In this document: positions 7,780 through 15,079 of the stretch, one piece after another
How the letters are laid out: each line of letters starts with the position of its first letter
Position numbering within the stretch: the stretch's first letter is position 1
Origin: Natronincola ferrireducens
GTDB taxonomy: Bacteria > Bacillota > Clostridia > Peptostreptococcales > Natronincolaceae
Direction of reading: 5' to 3'
Length of the DNA: 64,000 nt
Assembly: GCF_900100845.1 (NCBI RefSeq)
Contig: NZ_FNFP01000006.1
Span: forward strand, 1 to 64,000
Program-made: the position numbers and the translations under genes
Notes under the pieces: model-generated
What the model saw: only the letters and a program-made list of their open reading frames with translations
Database searches by the model: none
What the model was told of the DNA's origin: nothing

Positions 7780-8784
7780 ATGAATGACAAAGTGATGCTC
7801 CGTCATGGAGACGGTGGAAAACATACAAGCTTATTGATCAAGGATATTTTTTATAAGCATTTTTATAACGATATGTTAGTAAATTCTCTAGATGCCTCTG
7901 TATTTGATGGAAATCATTGGAGACTGGCCTTTACAACAGACTCCTTTGTGGTAAAGCCTCTAGTGTTTCCAGGAGGAGATATTGGCAAATTAGCTATCTG
8001 TGGTACTATCAATGATTTAGTTACAGCAGGAGCAAAACCTTTATATTTAAGCTGTGGGTTTATCATCGAAGAGGGCTTTAATATGGAGCTACTGGAGAAA
8101 ATTGCAGCCTCTATGGGGGAGACCTGTAGAAAAACGGGAGTGAAAATAATCACAGGAGATACAAAGGTGGTGGAGAAAGGAGCAGTAGATGGAGTATTCA
8201 TCAACACCTCTGGAATAGGAGGGCTTCAGGCTAATTATCAACCAAAACCGATTCAAGAGGGAGATCAAATTATCATTACTGGGGGAATAGCGGAGCATGG
8301 AACTACTATAGCAGTGGAAAGATATGGAATAAAAGTAGAAGGAAATATAAAAAGTGATTGCAGACCATTAAATCATATTCTTGAAAAACTTCAGACATAT
8401 ATGGGAAGTATTAAGCTAATGAAGGACCCTACTAGAGGCGGCTTGGCAACGGCCTTAAATGAAATCCTAGAGGTATCAGGGAGGGGAATTCAGTTATTAG
8501 AAAAAGCTATTCCTATAGCTGGGGAAGTAAAATCCATCAATGAACTTTTGGGATTAGATCCTCTATATCATGCCTGTGAGGGTAGGATGATCATGGTAGT
8601 TGACAAGGAGAAGGCTGACGAGGTATTGGGGGAAATTCGAGGATGTGAAGGCTGTGAAGATGCAGCAATCATTGGTAGCTTTCTTTCGACTGATATACCG
8701 TCAAAAGTAGTGATGGAAACAGTTATTGGTGGGAGGAGAATTGTTGGTCCCCTAGAGGGGGATATGCTACCAAGGATATGCTAA
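7780..8784 (+). CDS. hypE: Carbamoyl dehydratase HypE
   Basis: HypE dehydrates the thiocarboxamide on its C-terminal Cys to a thiocyanate and passes CN to iron. The protein (334 residues) shows the PurM/AIRS fold signatures HGDGGKHTSLLIKDIF, TTDSFVVKP, GDIGKLAICGTINDL, TGDTKVVEKG and DPTRGGLATALNEI, and it ends in the essential LPRIC with Cys last. ATG 7780 follows GGGGAGG (7764-7770), one base after the hypD stop. A strong terminator follows, closing the operon. No hypB lies between or after these genes. Confidence 0.95.
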   Translation: MNDKVMLRHGDGGKHTSLLIKDIFYKHFYNDMLVNSLDASVFDGNHWRLAFTTDSFVVKPLVFPGGDIGKLAICGTINDLVTAGAKPLYLSCGFIIEEGFNMELLEKIAASMGETCRKTGVKIITGDTKVVEKGAVDGVFINTSGIGGLQANYQPKPIQEGDQIIITGGIAEHGTTIAVERYGIKVEGNIKSDCRPLNHILEKLQTYMGSIKLMKDPTRGGLATALNEILEVSGRGIQLLEKAIPIAGEVKSINELLGLDPLYHACEGRMIMVVDKEKADEVLGEIRGCEGCEDAAIIGSFLSTDIPSKVVMETVIGGRRIVGPLEGDMLPRIC

Positions 8785-8797
8785 TAAAAAATAGAGA

Positions 8798-8841
8798 AAG
8801 TGTAGAGTATAGGCTATAAAGTAGCATAATACTCTACACTT
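8798..8841 (+). terminator. Intrinsic terminator after hypE (probably bidirectional)
   Basis: AAGTGTAGAGTAT (8798-8810) pairs perfectly with ATACTCTACACTT (8829-8841). A secondary GCTA/TAGC pairing lies inside and T-rich sequence follows. It ends the hydrogenase operon and, on the other strand, the cupin gene. A near-identical terminator stands at 30244-30291 in the duplicated locus. Confidence 0.85.
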
Positions 8842-8875
8842 CTTTGATTTATATAGGACAAAATTCTTCTAACGT

Positions 8876-9397
8876 TTAGTACCCATAATGTTTTTCAGCA
8901 TCTGCTTTTGTTCTGTGAAGGGTACCCCGTGGATGCTCAGGTGGGGCATAAATAGAGTACAGTTTAAGAGGGGTGCAACCTGTATTAATCAAATTATGCC
9001 ACTTGCCAGCAGGGATAAAGATTGCATAATCGTCATAAACTTCTGCTCTAAAATCCAACTGATCTCTTCGATCTCCCATCATAACCATTCCCTGGCCTTC
9101 TTCAATACGTAAGAATTGATCATGATCTTCATGAATTTCTAAACCTATGTCATCTCCAGGCTGAATGCTCATTAAGGTAAGTTGGAGATATTCTCCTGTC
9201 CATAAAGCGATACGGAAATAATCATTTTGCCTGGTTGCTTCTTCAATATTAACTACATAGGGGCAAGGTCCATAATCCTTTAAGTGAATAGGATGTTTAG
9301 GGGGACATGGAGGATGCATTGGCGGGTGCCCCCAATAAGGGTGTTGATAGGGATTATAATTATTATAGGGATGGTATGGGTTATATATATTACTCAC
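8876..9397 (-). CDS. Cupin-domain protein with Tyr/Pro/Asn-rich N-terminus (copy 1)
   Basis: This 173-residue protein has residues 1-40 rich in Tyr, Pro, Asn and His (NPYHPYNNYNPYQHPYWGHP), then a single cupin domain. Cupin motif 1 is GLEIHEDHDQFLRIEEGQG and motif 2 is FIPAGKWHNLINTG, so metal-binding His and Glu are present. GTG 9397 is chosen because AAAGGAG stands 8 bases upstream; a longer frame from 9460 contains that site inside it. There is no signal peptide. The substrate is unknown. The N-terminal composition recalls spore-coat or surface proteins, which is an inference only. It converges on the hydrogenase operon terminator. Confidence 0.8.
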   Translation of the reverse strand: MSNIYNPYHPYNNYNPYQHPYWGHPPMHPPCPPKHPIHLKDYGPCPYVVNIEEATRQNDYFRIALWTGEYLQLTLMSIQPGDDIGLEIHEDHDQFLRIEEGQGMVMMGDRRDQLDFRAEVYDDYAIFIPAGKWHNLINTGCTPLKLYSIYAPPEHPRGTLHRTKADAEKHYGY

Positions 9398-9553
9398 ATT
9401 GTTCACTCCTTTCATGTCTTTGTTAATATCATATGCTATATCTCTAGGAGAGGTGTTCACATTGATAGAAGTTGTGCCACTCTTCTCTCAAAAATAACCC
9501 CTGCAGCTATTGAATTAATTTCGTGAAAGAATATCACCTTATTTTAGGTTCAC

Positions 9554-10288
9554 TTAGTTAGAAGAAAAACCTTTATTATTAAGTGTAATAGCCTTAGTAG
9601 GGCATTTTTCTATAGTTTTTATAATAGCGGACATATTAGAAGGATCTAGATGTATAGGATTAACTACTGCTTTTTTCTGGTTGATTTCAAAAACCTCGGG
9701 AAGCATTTTTACACAAATACTACAACCAACACAATAATTTTCATTGATAGATAATCCCTCTGGATTTGAAGCTTTCATCTGAGGAAGATCTTCTTTTTTT
9801 ATTAAAACACCCATAATATAAGCCATTAGGTAGATTGAAATAACTGTTAATATCCAACGTATAGTCATAAATTTAGGACCTAAAAATCTTGCCTCATTGG
9901 CTAGCATAGGTACTTTAATAACCGCCCATGCACTTAATATAACAACAATATTGACAATACTAGCTCCCTTGGATAAAAGCATTTTACAAATAGGAAAAGC
10001 AGCATAGATTGGACCTGCAGATAAACTACCTAAAGCCACTGAAAATCCTATCCCTTTCAGGCCAGATCTTTCCCCAAGATGTTTCATAATAGCTTCTTTA
10101 GAAATCCATATTTCTATGAGTACTGTTAGCATGAAGATAACCGGCATTACCATCAGCATTTCAAATAAGTAGTGTCTTGTATTTTGCAGGGCGTGAATAA
10201 AGTGTCCTTTAGAAAATACAAAAGTAAAAAAATATAGTGTTATGGTGACAGAAATAAGTTTGTATTTTTTTATGAATTGAAATAACAT
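9554..10288 (-). CDS. Permease half (DUF318/ArsP-like) fused to a ferredoxin domain
   Basis: This 244-residue protein has residues 1-165 with about five hydrophobic segments in the style of DUF318/ArsP-type permeases (GIGFSVALGSLSAGPIYAAF and LSAWAVIKVPMLANEARFLG). After a linker, residues about 180-240 form a small ferredoxin: NYCVGCSICVKMLPEVFEI and KCPTKAITL, i.e. three clustered Cys plus one distal Cys. It overlaps the other permease gene by one base and has GGGAGG upstream, so the two are one operon. Permeases of this type export arsenicals or related solutes; the substrate here is unknown. The ferredoxin tail suggests redox coupling or sensing. Confidence 0.8.
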   Translation of the reverse strand: MLFQFIKKYKLISVTITLYFFTFVFSKGHFIHALQNTRHYLFEMLMVMPVIFMLTVLIEIWISKEAIMKHLGERSGLKGIGFSVALGSLSAGPIYAAFPICKMLLSKGASIVNIVVILSAWAVIKVPMLANEARFLGPKFMTIRWILTVISIYLMAYIMGVLIKKEDLPQMKASNPEGLSINENYCVGCSICVKMLPEVFEINQKKAVVNPIHLDPSNMSAIIKTIEKCPTKAITLNNKGFSSN

Positions 10289-10770
10289 TACATTAGACCT
10301 CCCATGATAAAAGCTACCAGTAGGGCTAAAACAAAACTTAATGCACTACGTATTAGCGTAAATTTGAAACCAAATTCCTTTGCTTCTAGAGGAAATGTCT
10401 TGATCCCCACCATCGTGAGAGTTGTTAGAAAAGCAACCGAGGGTACTAGGTGGGCACCTCCATCGATTAGTGAGCCAACCAGAGGAAAAGCTACAAAGGC
10501 TGGGATTAAAGTTATACACCCTATTAAAGCAGCAAACAAAGTACCGGTAAGGGGATTAACTTTACTAAGCATTTCAGCAATTGTAGTTGGGGTTAAAAAA
10601 CTTAATCCAAGGCCAATAAGAAAAATAGTAGCAATAATATCAGGAAGCATACCTTGCATCATACCCTTGGCTTTGTGCGTTGCTTCTTTTGTCTGCCTTC
10701 TTTTTTTAAAATAAGAATAGATTATTAGTGGTAGCGAGATACCCCACATTGATAGTGTAACAATATCCAT
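10288..10770 (-). CDS. Permease half (DUF318/ArsP-like)
   Basis: This 160-residue membrane protein has about four hydrophobic segments (DIIATIFLIGLGLSFL, LIGCITLIPAFVAFPLVGSL, VAFLTTLTMVGIKTF, SALSFVLALLVAFIMGG). The segment LIPAFVAFPLVGSLIDGGA corresponds to the GPIYAAFP region in its partner gene, so the two together probably make one two-part permease. It is first in the operon, reading away from the Crp/Fnr regulator at 10859, and the shared 88-base gap holds a palindromic operator. Confidence 0.75.
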   Translation of the reverse strand: MDIVTLSMWGISLPLIIYSYFKKRRQTKEATHKAKGMMQGMLPDIIATIFLIGLGLSFLTPTTIAEMLSKVNPLTGTLFAALIGCITLIPAFVAFPLVGSLIDGGAHLVPSVAFLTTLTMVGIKTFPLEAKEFGFKFTLIRSALSFVLALLVAFIMGGLM

Positions 10771-10826
10771 AAAATCACCCTTTCAAATAAGATATAAAAA
10801 ATTATATAATAGAGTTAAATAAAAAG

Positions 10827-10844
10827 GTGTTACCAATGTAACAC
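10827..10844. promoter_or_regulatory. Palindromic Crp/Fnr-type operator
   Basis: GTGTTACCAATGTAACAC is a perfect 7-bp inverted repeat around CAAT, close to the GTA-N8-TAC style of several Crp/Fnr family sites. It lies 14 bases before the regulator's start codon, just after a TATAAT at 10804-10809, and upstream of the divergent permease genes. Autoregulation and control of the permease operon are inferred. Confidence 0.65.
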
Positions 10845-10858
10845 AAAGGAGATTTAGA

Positions 10859-11527
10859 ATGAAATTTTTGAATAATATTGAAAAGTATACCCTCCTCAAT
10901 AAGCTTCCCTATGAATTACTCCAAGATTATCTGGTTCAAAAATTATTAAAAGTCAGTGCTTATAAAAAAGGAGAGATTATACATCTTGATGGTGATCAAT
11001 GTAAGTGTCTAGAGGTAATCCTTGAAGGGAAGGTAGTTATTGAAAGAATTGATGAAAATGGTGATTTGTTTACAATTGTAGAGCTCTATACCGATAATAT
11101 TTTGGGTGGAAATCTTGTGTTTTCTACAAACCCCTTTTACCCAATGACTATTTCTGCACGAACAGATGTTGAAATACTGGAGATAGAAAAAGAAACGCTT
11201 TTTGAGCTTTGTTGTAACAATAGAGAATTTCTCTATGCTTTTCTCCAACTTATCTCTGGAAACACATTGATTTTAGGAGATAAGATTAAGCATTATGCTA
11301 ATCGTTCAATACGAGATAGTATTTGTGCTTATTTAAGACAAGAATATCACCTGCAGAACACATTTGAAATAAAACTTAATACAACGAAAAAAGCTTTAGC
11401 AGAAAGGATAGGAACTCAAAGGACTTCGTTATCTAGGGAGTTGCAAAAAATGAAAAAGGAAGGTCTCATAACCTATGATGCTACTAGTATTACCATTATA
11501 GATAAGAGGATCATTAATGATGGATGA
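10859..11527 (+). CDS. Crp/Fnr family transcriptional regulator
   Basis: This 222-residue protein has an N-terminal cNMP-binding-type beta-barrel (about 25-125, GEIIHLDGDQCKCLEVILEG and PMTISARTDVEILEIEK), a dimerisation helix, and a C-terminal winged helix (about 150-220, TKKALAERIGTQRTSLSREL). It lacks the Fnr Cys cluster at the N-terminus, although Cys residues occur at CKC and CCNN. The ligand is unknown. It is divergent from the permease/ferredoxin pair. Its last four bases (ATGA) overlap the response-regulator stub that follows. The ribosome site is AAAGGAG. Confidence 0.9.
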   Translation: MKFLNNIEKYTLLNKLPYELLQDYLVQKLLKVSAYKKGEIIHLDGDQCKCLEVILEGKVVIERIDENGDLFTIVELYTDNILGGNLVFSTNPFYPMTISARTDVEILEIEKETLFELCCNNREFLYAFLQLISGNTLILGDKIKHYANRSIRDSICAYLRQEYHLQNTFEIKLNTTKKALAERIGTQRTSLSRELQKMKKEGLITYDATSITIIDKRIINDG

Positions 11528-11745
11528 CTTTTAAGGAATATGATCTATTATTATTTTTTGTACACAACAAAGAACAGGCTTTATCCCGAAAAATTATTTT
11601 AGATGGTGTATGGGGCTATGATTATTATGGAGATTTAAGAACCGTTGATACCCATGTTAAACGTCTTCGACAAAAGCTTTCAAAAATGGGTGAACAAATC
11701 AAAACTGTTCGTGGTTTAGGGTATCGTTTTGAGGTGAAAAAATGA
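11524..11745 (+). pseudogene. OmpR-type response regulator, C-terminal stub
   Basis: Seventy-three residues match only the end of an OmpR/PhoB effector domain: TFKEYDLLLFFVHNKEQA, DGVWGYDYYGD, RTVDTHVKRLRQKL and VRGLGYRFEVKK. The receiver domain and the first beta-sheet of the winged helix are missing, and an in-frame TGA stands just upstream (11518-11520). The partner kinase follows with a 4-base overlap. The likely history is loss of the 5' two-thirds at the junction with the Crp gene. Whether the stub still binds DNA is unknown. Confidence 0.8.
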
Positions 11746-13157
11746 TAAGAAAATCTATCTTTTTAAAGCTCCTAGCTCTATTTTTATTATTTACCACAAG
11801 CATTATAGGCATCTTCTGGCTCCTGCATAGTCAATTTTTTTATGGTTATTATATGCAACAGAAAATCAACACCATGATTGAATATAGTGAAGAATTACAG
11901 TATTTAATAAAGGATGATATGCTAACTCAGGAGGGTAAGGATACTCTGGAAAAGGTGGCGGATCAGATTCACGGTAGAGTTGTGATTTTAGACTATGATG
12001 AAAATATTCTTCACTATGAAGGTAGTATACGAATGGCTCGAGCCAGTAGAGTTCCTCAAGAAGCTTTACAGAAAGCTAAGAGGGGAAGCATACAAACCTA
12101 TAAAATTGCTGGTGCCAACAGTCCAGTAGAAATATTGGCAGTTTTAATTCCTATGGAGAATTATATTTATTTATTCCAAACTCCCCTACAGCCTATTGAG
12201 GAAGCAATTACTATTACAAGAAGCTTTACCTTTTATCTTTTGATTATAGCTTTTTTCATTGCTATGCTCCTATCTTGGATTTTTTCTAAAACCATCACCA
12301 AGCCCTTAATCAAGTTGAATCATGTTGCTACTAAAATGGCTTCCCTAGACTTTAATGAAAAGTGGCAGGAGAAACGACAGGATGAAATAGGTGATTTAGG
12401 TAAAACCTTGAATTATTTGACGGAGAAGCTCAGCAGCACCATCCATGATCTACAACAGGAGCTACAAAAAGAAAAAAACCTAGACCAAATGCGGAAGCAA
12501 TTTGTAGCCAATGTCTCCCATGAGCTTCAAACACCCATTGCTTTAATTAGTGGTTATACAGAAGCTTTGCAGGATGGTATTGTATCTGACAAAGAGGAGG
12601 TAAAGGCCTATCTTCAAATCATTGAAGGCGAAACCTATAGAATAAGCAATCTTGTGAAGGATTTATTAGATCTAAGCCAGCTACAGTCTGGCAGCTTTAA
12701 AGTAAAAATTGAAACCGTCGATATCCTTTCCTTAATAGACAGTACCATCGATAAGTTTCAGCTGATGCGTCAAGAAAAAAGAATAAAGCTGCTTTTACAG
12801 CCCTCTGTATCGGAAACCTGTGTATTTGGCGATGAATATCGTATTCAGCAGGTGTTAATCAATCTAACCCAAAACGCCATCAACAACTGTGATCCAGAAG
12901 GCAGTATCATCTATAGGGTTTTTGAAGTAGGAGAAAAAATTCGAATCGAGATATACAACGAAGGCCCTCCCATACTTGAAAAAGAAATTCCCTTTATATG
13001 GGAAAGCTTTTATAAGGTAAAAGAAAATAGTAGGGGAACAGGCTTAGGTCTAGCCATTGTAAAAAGCGTTTTAGAACTGCATAAAAGTGACTATGGTGTT
13101 ATTAATAAAAAGAATGGTGTGTCCTTTTATTTCACTTTACAAAAAAGTTTCAACTAG
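11742..13157 (+). CDS. Sensor histidine kinase (PhoR/VicK type)
   Basis: This 471-residue kinase has a TM helix at about 8-30, an extracytoplasmic sensor loop at about 31-160, a second TM at about 163-185, and HAMP at about 186-240. The HisKA domain has the phospho-His in FVANVSHELQTPIALISGYT. The HATPase domain shows NLTQNAINNCDPEG, IYNEGPPI and RGTGLGLAIVKSV. All kinase boxes are present. It is translationally coupled (ATGA) to a response regulator that has lost its receiver domain, so it either uses another partner or is orphaned. The secreted protein gene downstream may be its target. Confidence 0.9.
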   Translation: MIRKSIFLKLLALFLLFTTSIIGIFWLLHSQFFYGYYMQQKINTMIEYSEELQYLIKDDMLTQEGKDTLEKVADQIHGRVVILDYDENILHYEGSIRMARASRVPQEALQKAKRGSIQTYKIAGANSPVEILAVLIPMENYIYLFQTPLQPIEEAITITRSFTFYLLIIAFFIAMLLSWIFSKTITKPLIKLNHVATKMASLDFNEKWQEKRQDEIGDLGKTLNYLTEKLSSTIHDLQQELQKEKNLDQMRKQFVANVSHELQTPIALISGYTEALQDGIVSDKEEVKAYLQIIEGETYRISNLVKDLLDLSQLQSGSFKVKIETVDILSLIDSTIDKFQLMRQEKRIKLLLQPSVSETCVFGDEYRIQQVLINLTQNAINNCDPEGSIIYRVFEVGEKIRIEIYNEGPPILEKEIPFIWESFYKVKENSRGTGLGLAIVKSVLELHKSDYGVINKKNGVSFYFTLQKSFN

Positions 13158-13158
13158 T

Positions 13159-13196
13159 TGTCACAAAACTGTCACCTCTTCTGTTTACAATATAAT
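13159..13196 (+). promoter_or_regulatory. Promoter with direct-repeat response-regulator site
   Basis: Two TGTCAC copies (13159-13164 and 13170-13175) lie 11 bases apart, one helical turn, and overlap the -35 region of a TATAAT at 13191-13196. Direct repeats at one-turn spacing over a poor -35 are typical of OmpR/PhoB-type activators. The site sits between the kinase and the secreted-protein gene. Confidence 0.55.
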
Positions 13197-13231
13197 TGTA
13201 GTACAAAATATATAAAAAAAAGGAGAGGGTT

Positions 13232-13711
13232 ATGATGAAAAAGAAACTTATGATCACAGCTACAACCATAGGCTTGGTGGGCTTGGCGGGATTAATGGCA
13301 TCACCTGTTTTTGCTAATGAAGCTGTTGAAGCAAAAAATAATTTTCGATGGGGACAGGAGAGAACTTCTACAATAGAAATGGTGGCAGAAAAAGTCAATG
13401 TTCCCCTAGAAGACTTATTAGAGGAGAAACTGGGATCTAGTTGTTTGGAGGTATTTTCTAGCTACGGTATTAGCTTAGAGGATATTGGAGCAATGAAGCT
13501 ACAGGAGAGATTTGCCGTAGTTGAGGCTGCAGTGGAAGCTGGAAAAATTACAGCAGAGGAAGCAGCATCCATTAAAGAAAAACTTGCTGATCATGGTTTT
13601 CTTCTAGATGGTCAGGGACCTCATCAAGGAAATAGACAAGGAATAAAGATAGCTAGACAACTAAAACTACAAAGAAACACTGAAGGTAGAGGGCCAAGGG
13701 TGAATAGATAA
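13232..13711 (+). CDS. Small secreted protein, unknown function
   Basis: This 159-residue protein has a clear signal peptide (KKK, hydrophobic core, likely cleavage after SPVFA). The mature part is helical and charged, with two repeated helix-rich stretches (VAEKVNVPLEDLLEEKL and QERFAVVEAAVEAGKITAEE), and a basic Gln/Arg-rich tail. It resembles small secreted proteins made of short helical repeats often found beside two-component systems, but I do not assign a family firmly. The ribosome site is AAAGGAGAGGG; either of two adjacent ATGs could be the start. Confidence 0.75.
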   Translation: MMKKKLMITATTIGLVGLAGLMASPVFANEAVEAKNNFRWGQERTSTIEMVAEKVNVPLEDLLEEKLGSSCLEVFSSYGISLEDIGAMKLQERFAVVEAAVEAGKITAEEAASIKEKLADHGFLLDGQGPHQGNRQGIKIARQLKLQRNTEGRGPRVNR

Positions 13712-13846
13712 TCCCCTTCTACTAAGGGTATTATTGGGATTATAAACAGCATTCGTAATACCTATTTTTCAAAATGGGTATTTAAATAATCGCACATTAT
13801 CTTTTCTATGGATTACAAGTCCACAAATGGTATAAGAGCCAGTATT

Positions 13847-13883
13847 AAATGCAGGGGTAGTGATTTTGTTCCCTTGCATTTTT
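13847..13883 (+). terminator. Possible terminator hairpin
   Basis: AAATGCAGGGG (13847-13857) pairs with CCCTTGCATTT, with one bulged T, and is followed by TT. It could end the transcript of the secreted-protein gene, 136 bases upstream. Confidence 0.45.
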
Positions 13884-13914
13884 CATATCTTTTTCCAACT
13901 GATATGTTTATTAA

Positions 13915-14109
13915 CTTAAACAAGCATTCTCTGAAAAACATGGTTTAAATCCTATAGAATTTCATTCTATTTTGGAGTATGTTCTTTCAGCTATGATTGG
14001 CATTATGAATTACTGGTTTAGACAGAGTAAAATGTTGACCGCAGAGGACTTGATTGCTTTAATGGATAATCTTATGGAGAATGGTGTTATGAAGCGTTTA
14101 TCAAAATAA
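13915..14109 (+). pseudogene. TetR-family regulator remnant (C-terminal)
   Basis: A 64-codon open stretch reads QAFSEKHGLNPIEFHSILEY followed by AMIGIMNYWFRQ and LTAEDLIALMDNLMENGVMK, the style of a TetR ligand-binding domain C-terminus. There is an in-frame stop at 13912 and no start or HTH. It is a dead fragment in a stretch of gene debris. Confidence 0.6.
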
Positions 14110-14465
14110 TTGAAGAAGTAATGATAAAGTAAGTCCCAATTTTAAAGAGGTCAGCCTCCTCTCCTTATAGAAAATGCCCCTAAGGGGGGGACTTCATATT
14201 TATTCTGCCAAATATTATCATCTTTCTATCAAAACCCATGTTGAGACGGTTGCTCTGCTGACAAAAAAATAAATGTATAATCCCTTGATAACGGTGTATT
14301 CACAGTGTTTTAACGGGTTTGTTTATTTTTTGAGCGTGGGAAAGGTGATGGGTTTTGGGTGTATTTTTAAGAGATATGAAATTAGTGACTTGTTATGCTC
14401 ATCCATGCAAATGTAGTTTTGCTTTAAGGGTTCAACCGTTTAGCAAAAGAAAAGTATAGCTTTAG

Positions 14466-14777
14466 ATATTTGTGTTTGAAAAGGAAAGTATTAATACACT
14501 TGATGCTAAAGGAGAGGTGCTGCTCATCATGCTCTCATCCCTCGTTCAGGATGCAAGCAGGTCCATTAGGGAGAACTCTACCTAGGGGATTAGAAGGCGA
14601 TTTAAAAACGGAGAGTTCAAGATGAGCACAAAGCGATTCCTTGGATATGATACTGATGAGAATGGCAAGACCAAATGGTATGCAAAAATAATTCAGAGTA
14701 TGCTTCAGAATGAAAAATACAAGGGAGATGCCATTTTACAAAAGAGCTACACAGTTGATTTCCTGACAAAAAAATAA
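14466..14777 (+). pseudogene. Large serine recombinase remnant
   Basis: The translation reads FEKESINTLDAKGEVLLIML, SSLVQDASRSIRENST, stop, GIRRRFKNGEF, KRFLGYDTDENGK and LQNEKYKGDAILQKSYTVDF, matching the end of the resolvase domain and part of the Recombinase domain of site-specific serine recombinases. A TAG (14578 region) replaces the Trp normally found in the WGIRRR motif. The middle is deleted and the 5' and 3' ends are missing. Confidence 0.8.
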
Positions 14778-14795
14778 CAGATATTTATGCTACTG

Positions 14796-14936
14796 CTATG
14801 GATTATTCTCCTGATGCTTTGACATAGGGAGGGTATCTTTGAATAGCTCTTTCAAGTATGATTGTAGATCTTCTGCTGTTCTTAAATCAGCTCCGGTAAT
14901 CATTTCTCTTAATACTTTCTTTGATCCTGTGCTCAT
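14796..14936 (-). pseudogene. IS256-family transposase, N-terminal fragment
   Basis: A 46-codon frame begins MSTGSKKVLREMITGADL and continues RTAEDLQSYLKELFKDTLP, the N-terminal pattern of IS256-type (mutator) transposases, then stops. Rich ribosome-site-like sequence (AAGGAGTA) lies upstream. The rest of the element is gone. Bases 14937-15079 contain only AT-rich sequence resembling an IS end. Confidence 0.6.
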
Positions 14937-15079
14937 AAAAAATACTCCTTCCTGGTTTGGTTTTATTTTATTTGTTAATTATTACCATAAAGGAGTATTT
15001 ATTTTCACTTAAGCACAGATTATTTTACACTACCTATAAATACAGAAAAATTCAATACCTTTAGGATGGATTTGGAATT

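Larger units (their letters stand above)
8767..9441. repeat. Duplicated segment, copy 1: hypE tail + terminator + cupin gene + leader
   Basis: This segment is repeated at 30214-30898. Both copies start with the last codons of hypE (CTACC[A/G]AGGATATGCTAA, encoding LPRIC and stop), continue with AATAAAAAA, the same terminator, the cupin gene on the minus strand, and a shared leader (CATGTCTTTGTTAATATCATATG). At the protein level the two cupins are nearly identical over their last 135 residues. This copy is still joined to a complete hypE. Confidence 0.85.

Noticed and set aside
10304-10714. 136-residue plus-strand frame over the permease gene
   Set aside because: Antisense shadow; the minus-strand protein has a coherent membrane pattern and operon context.
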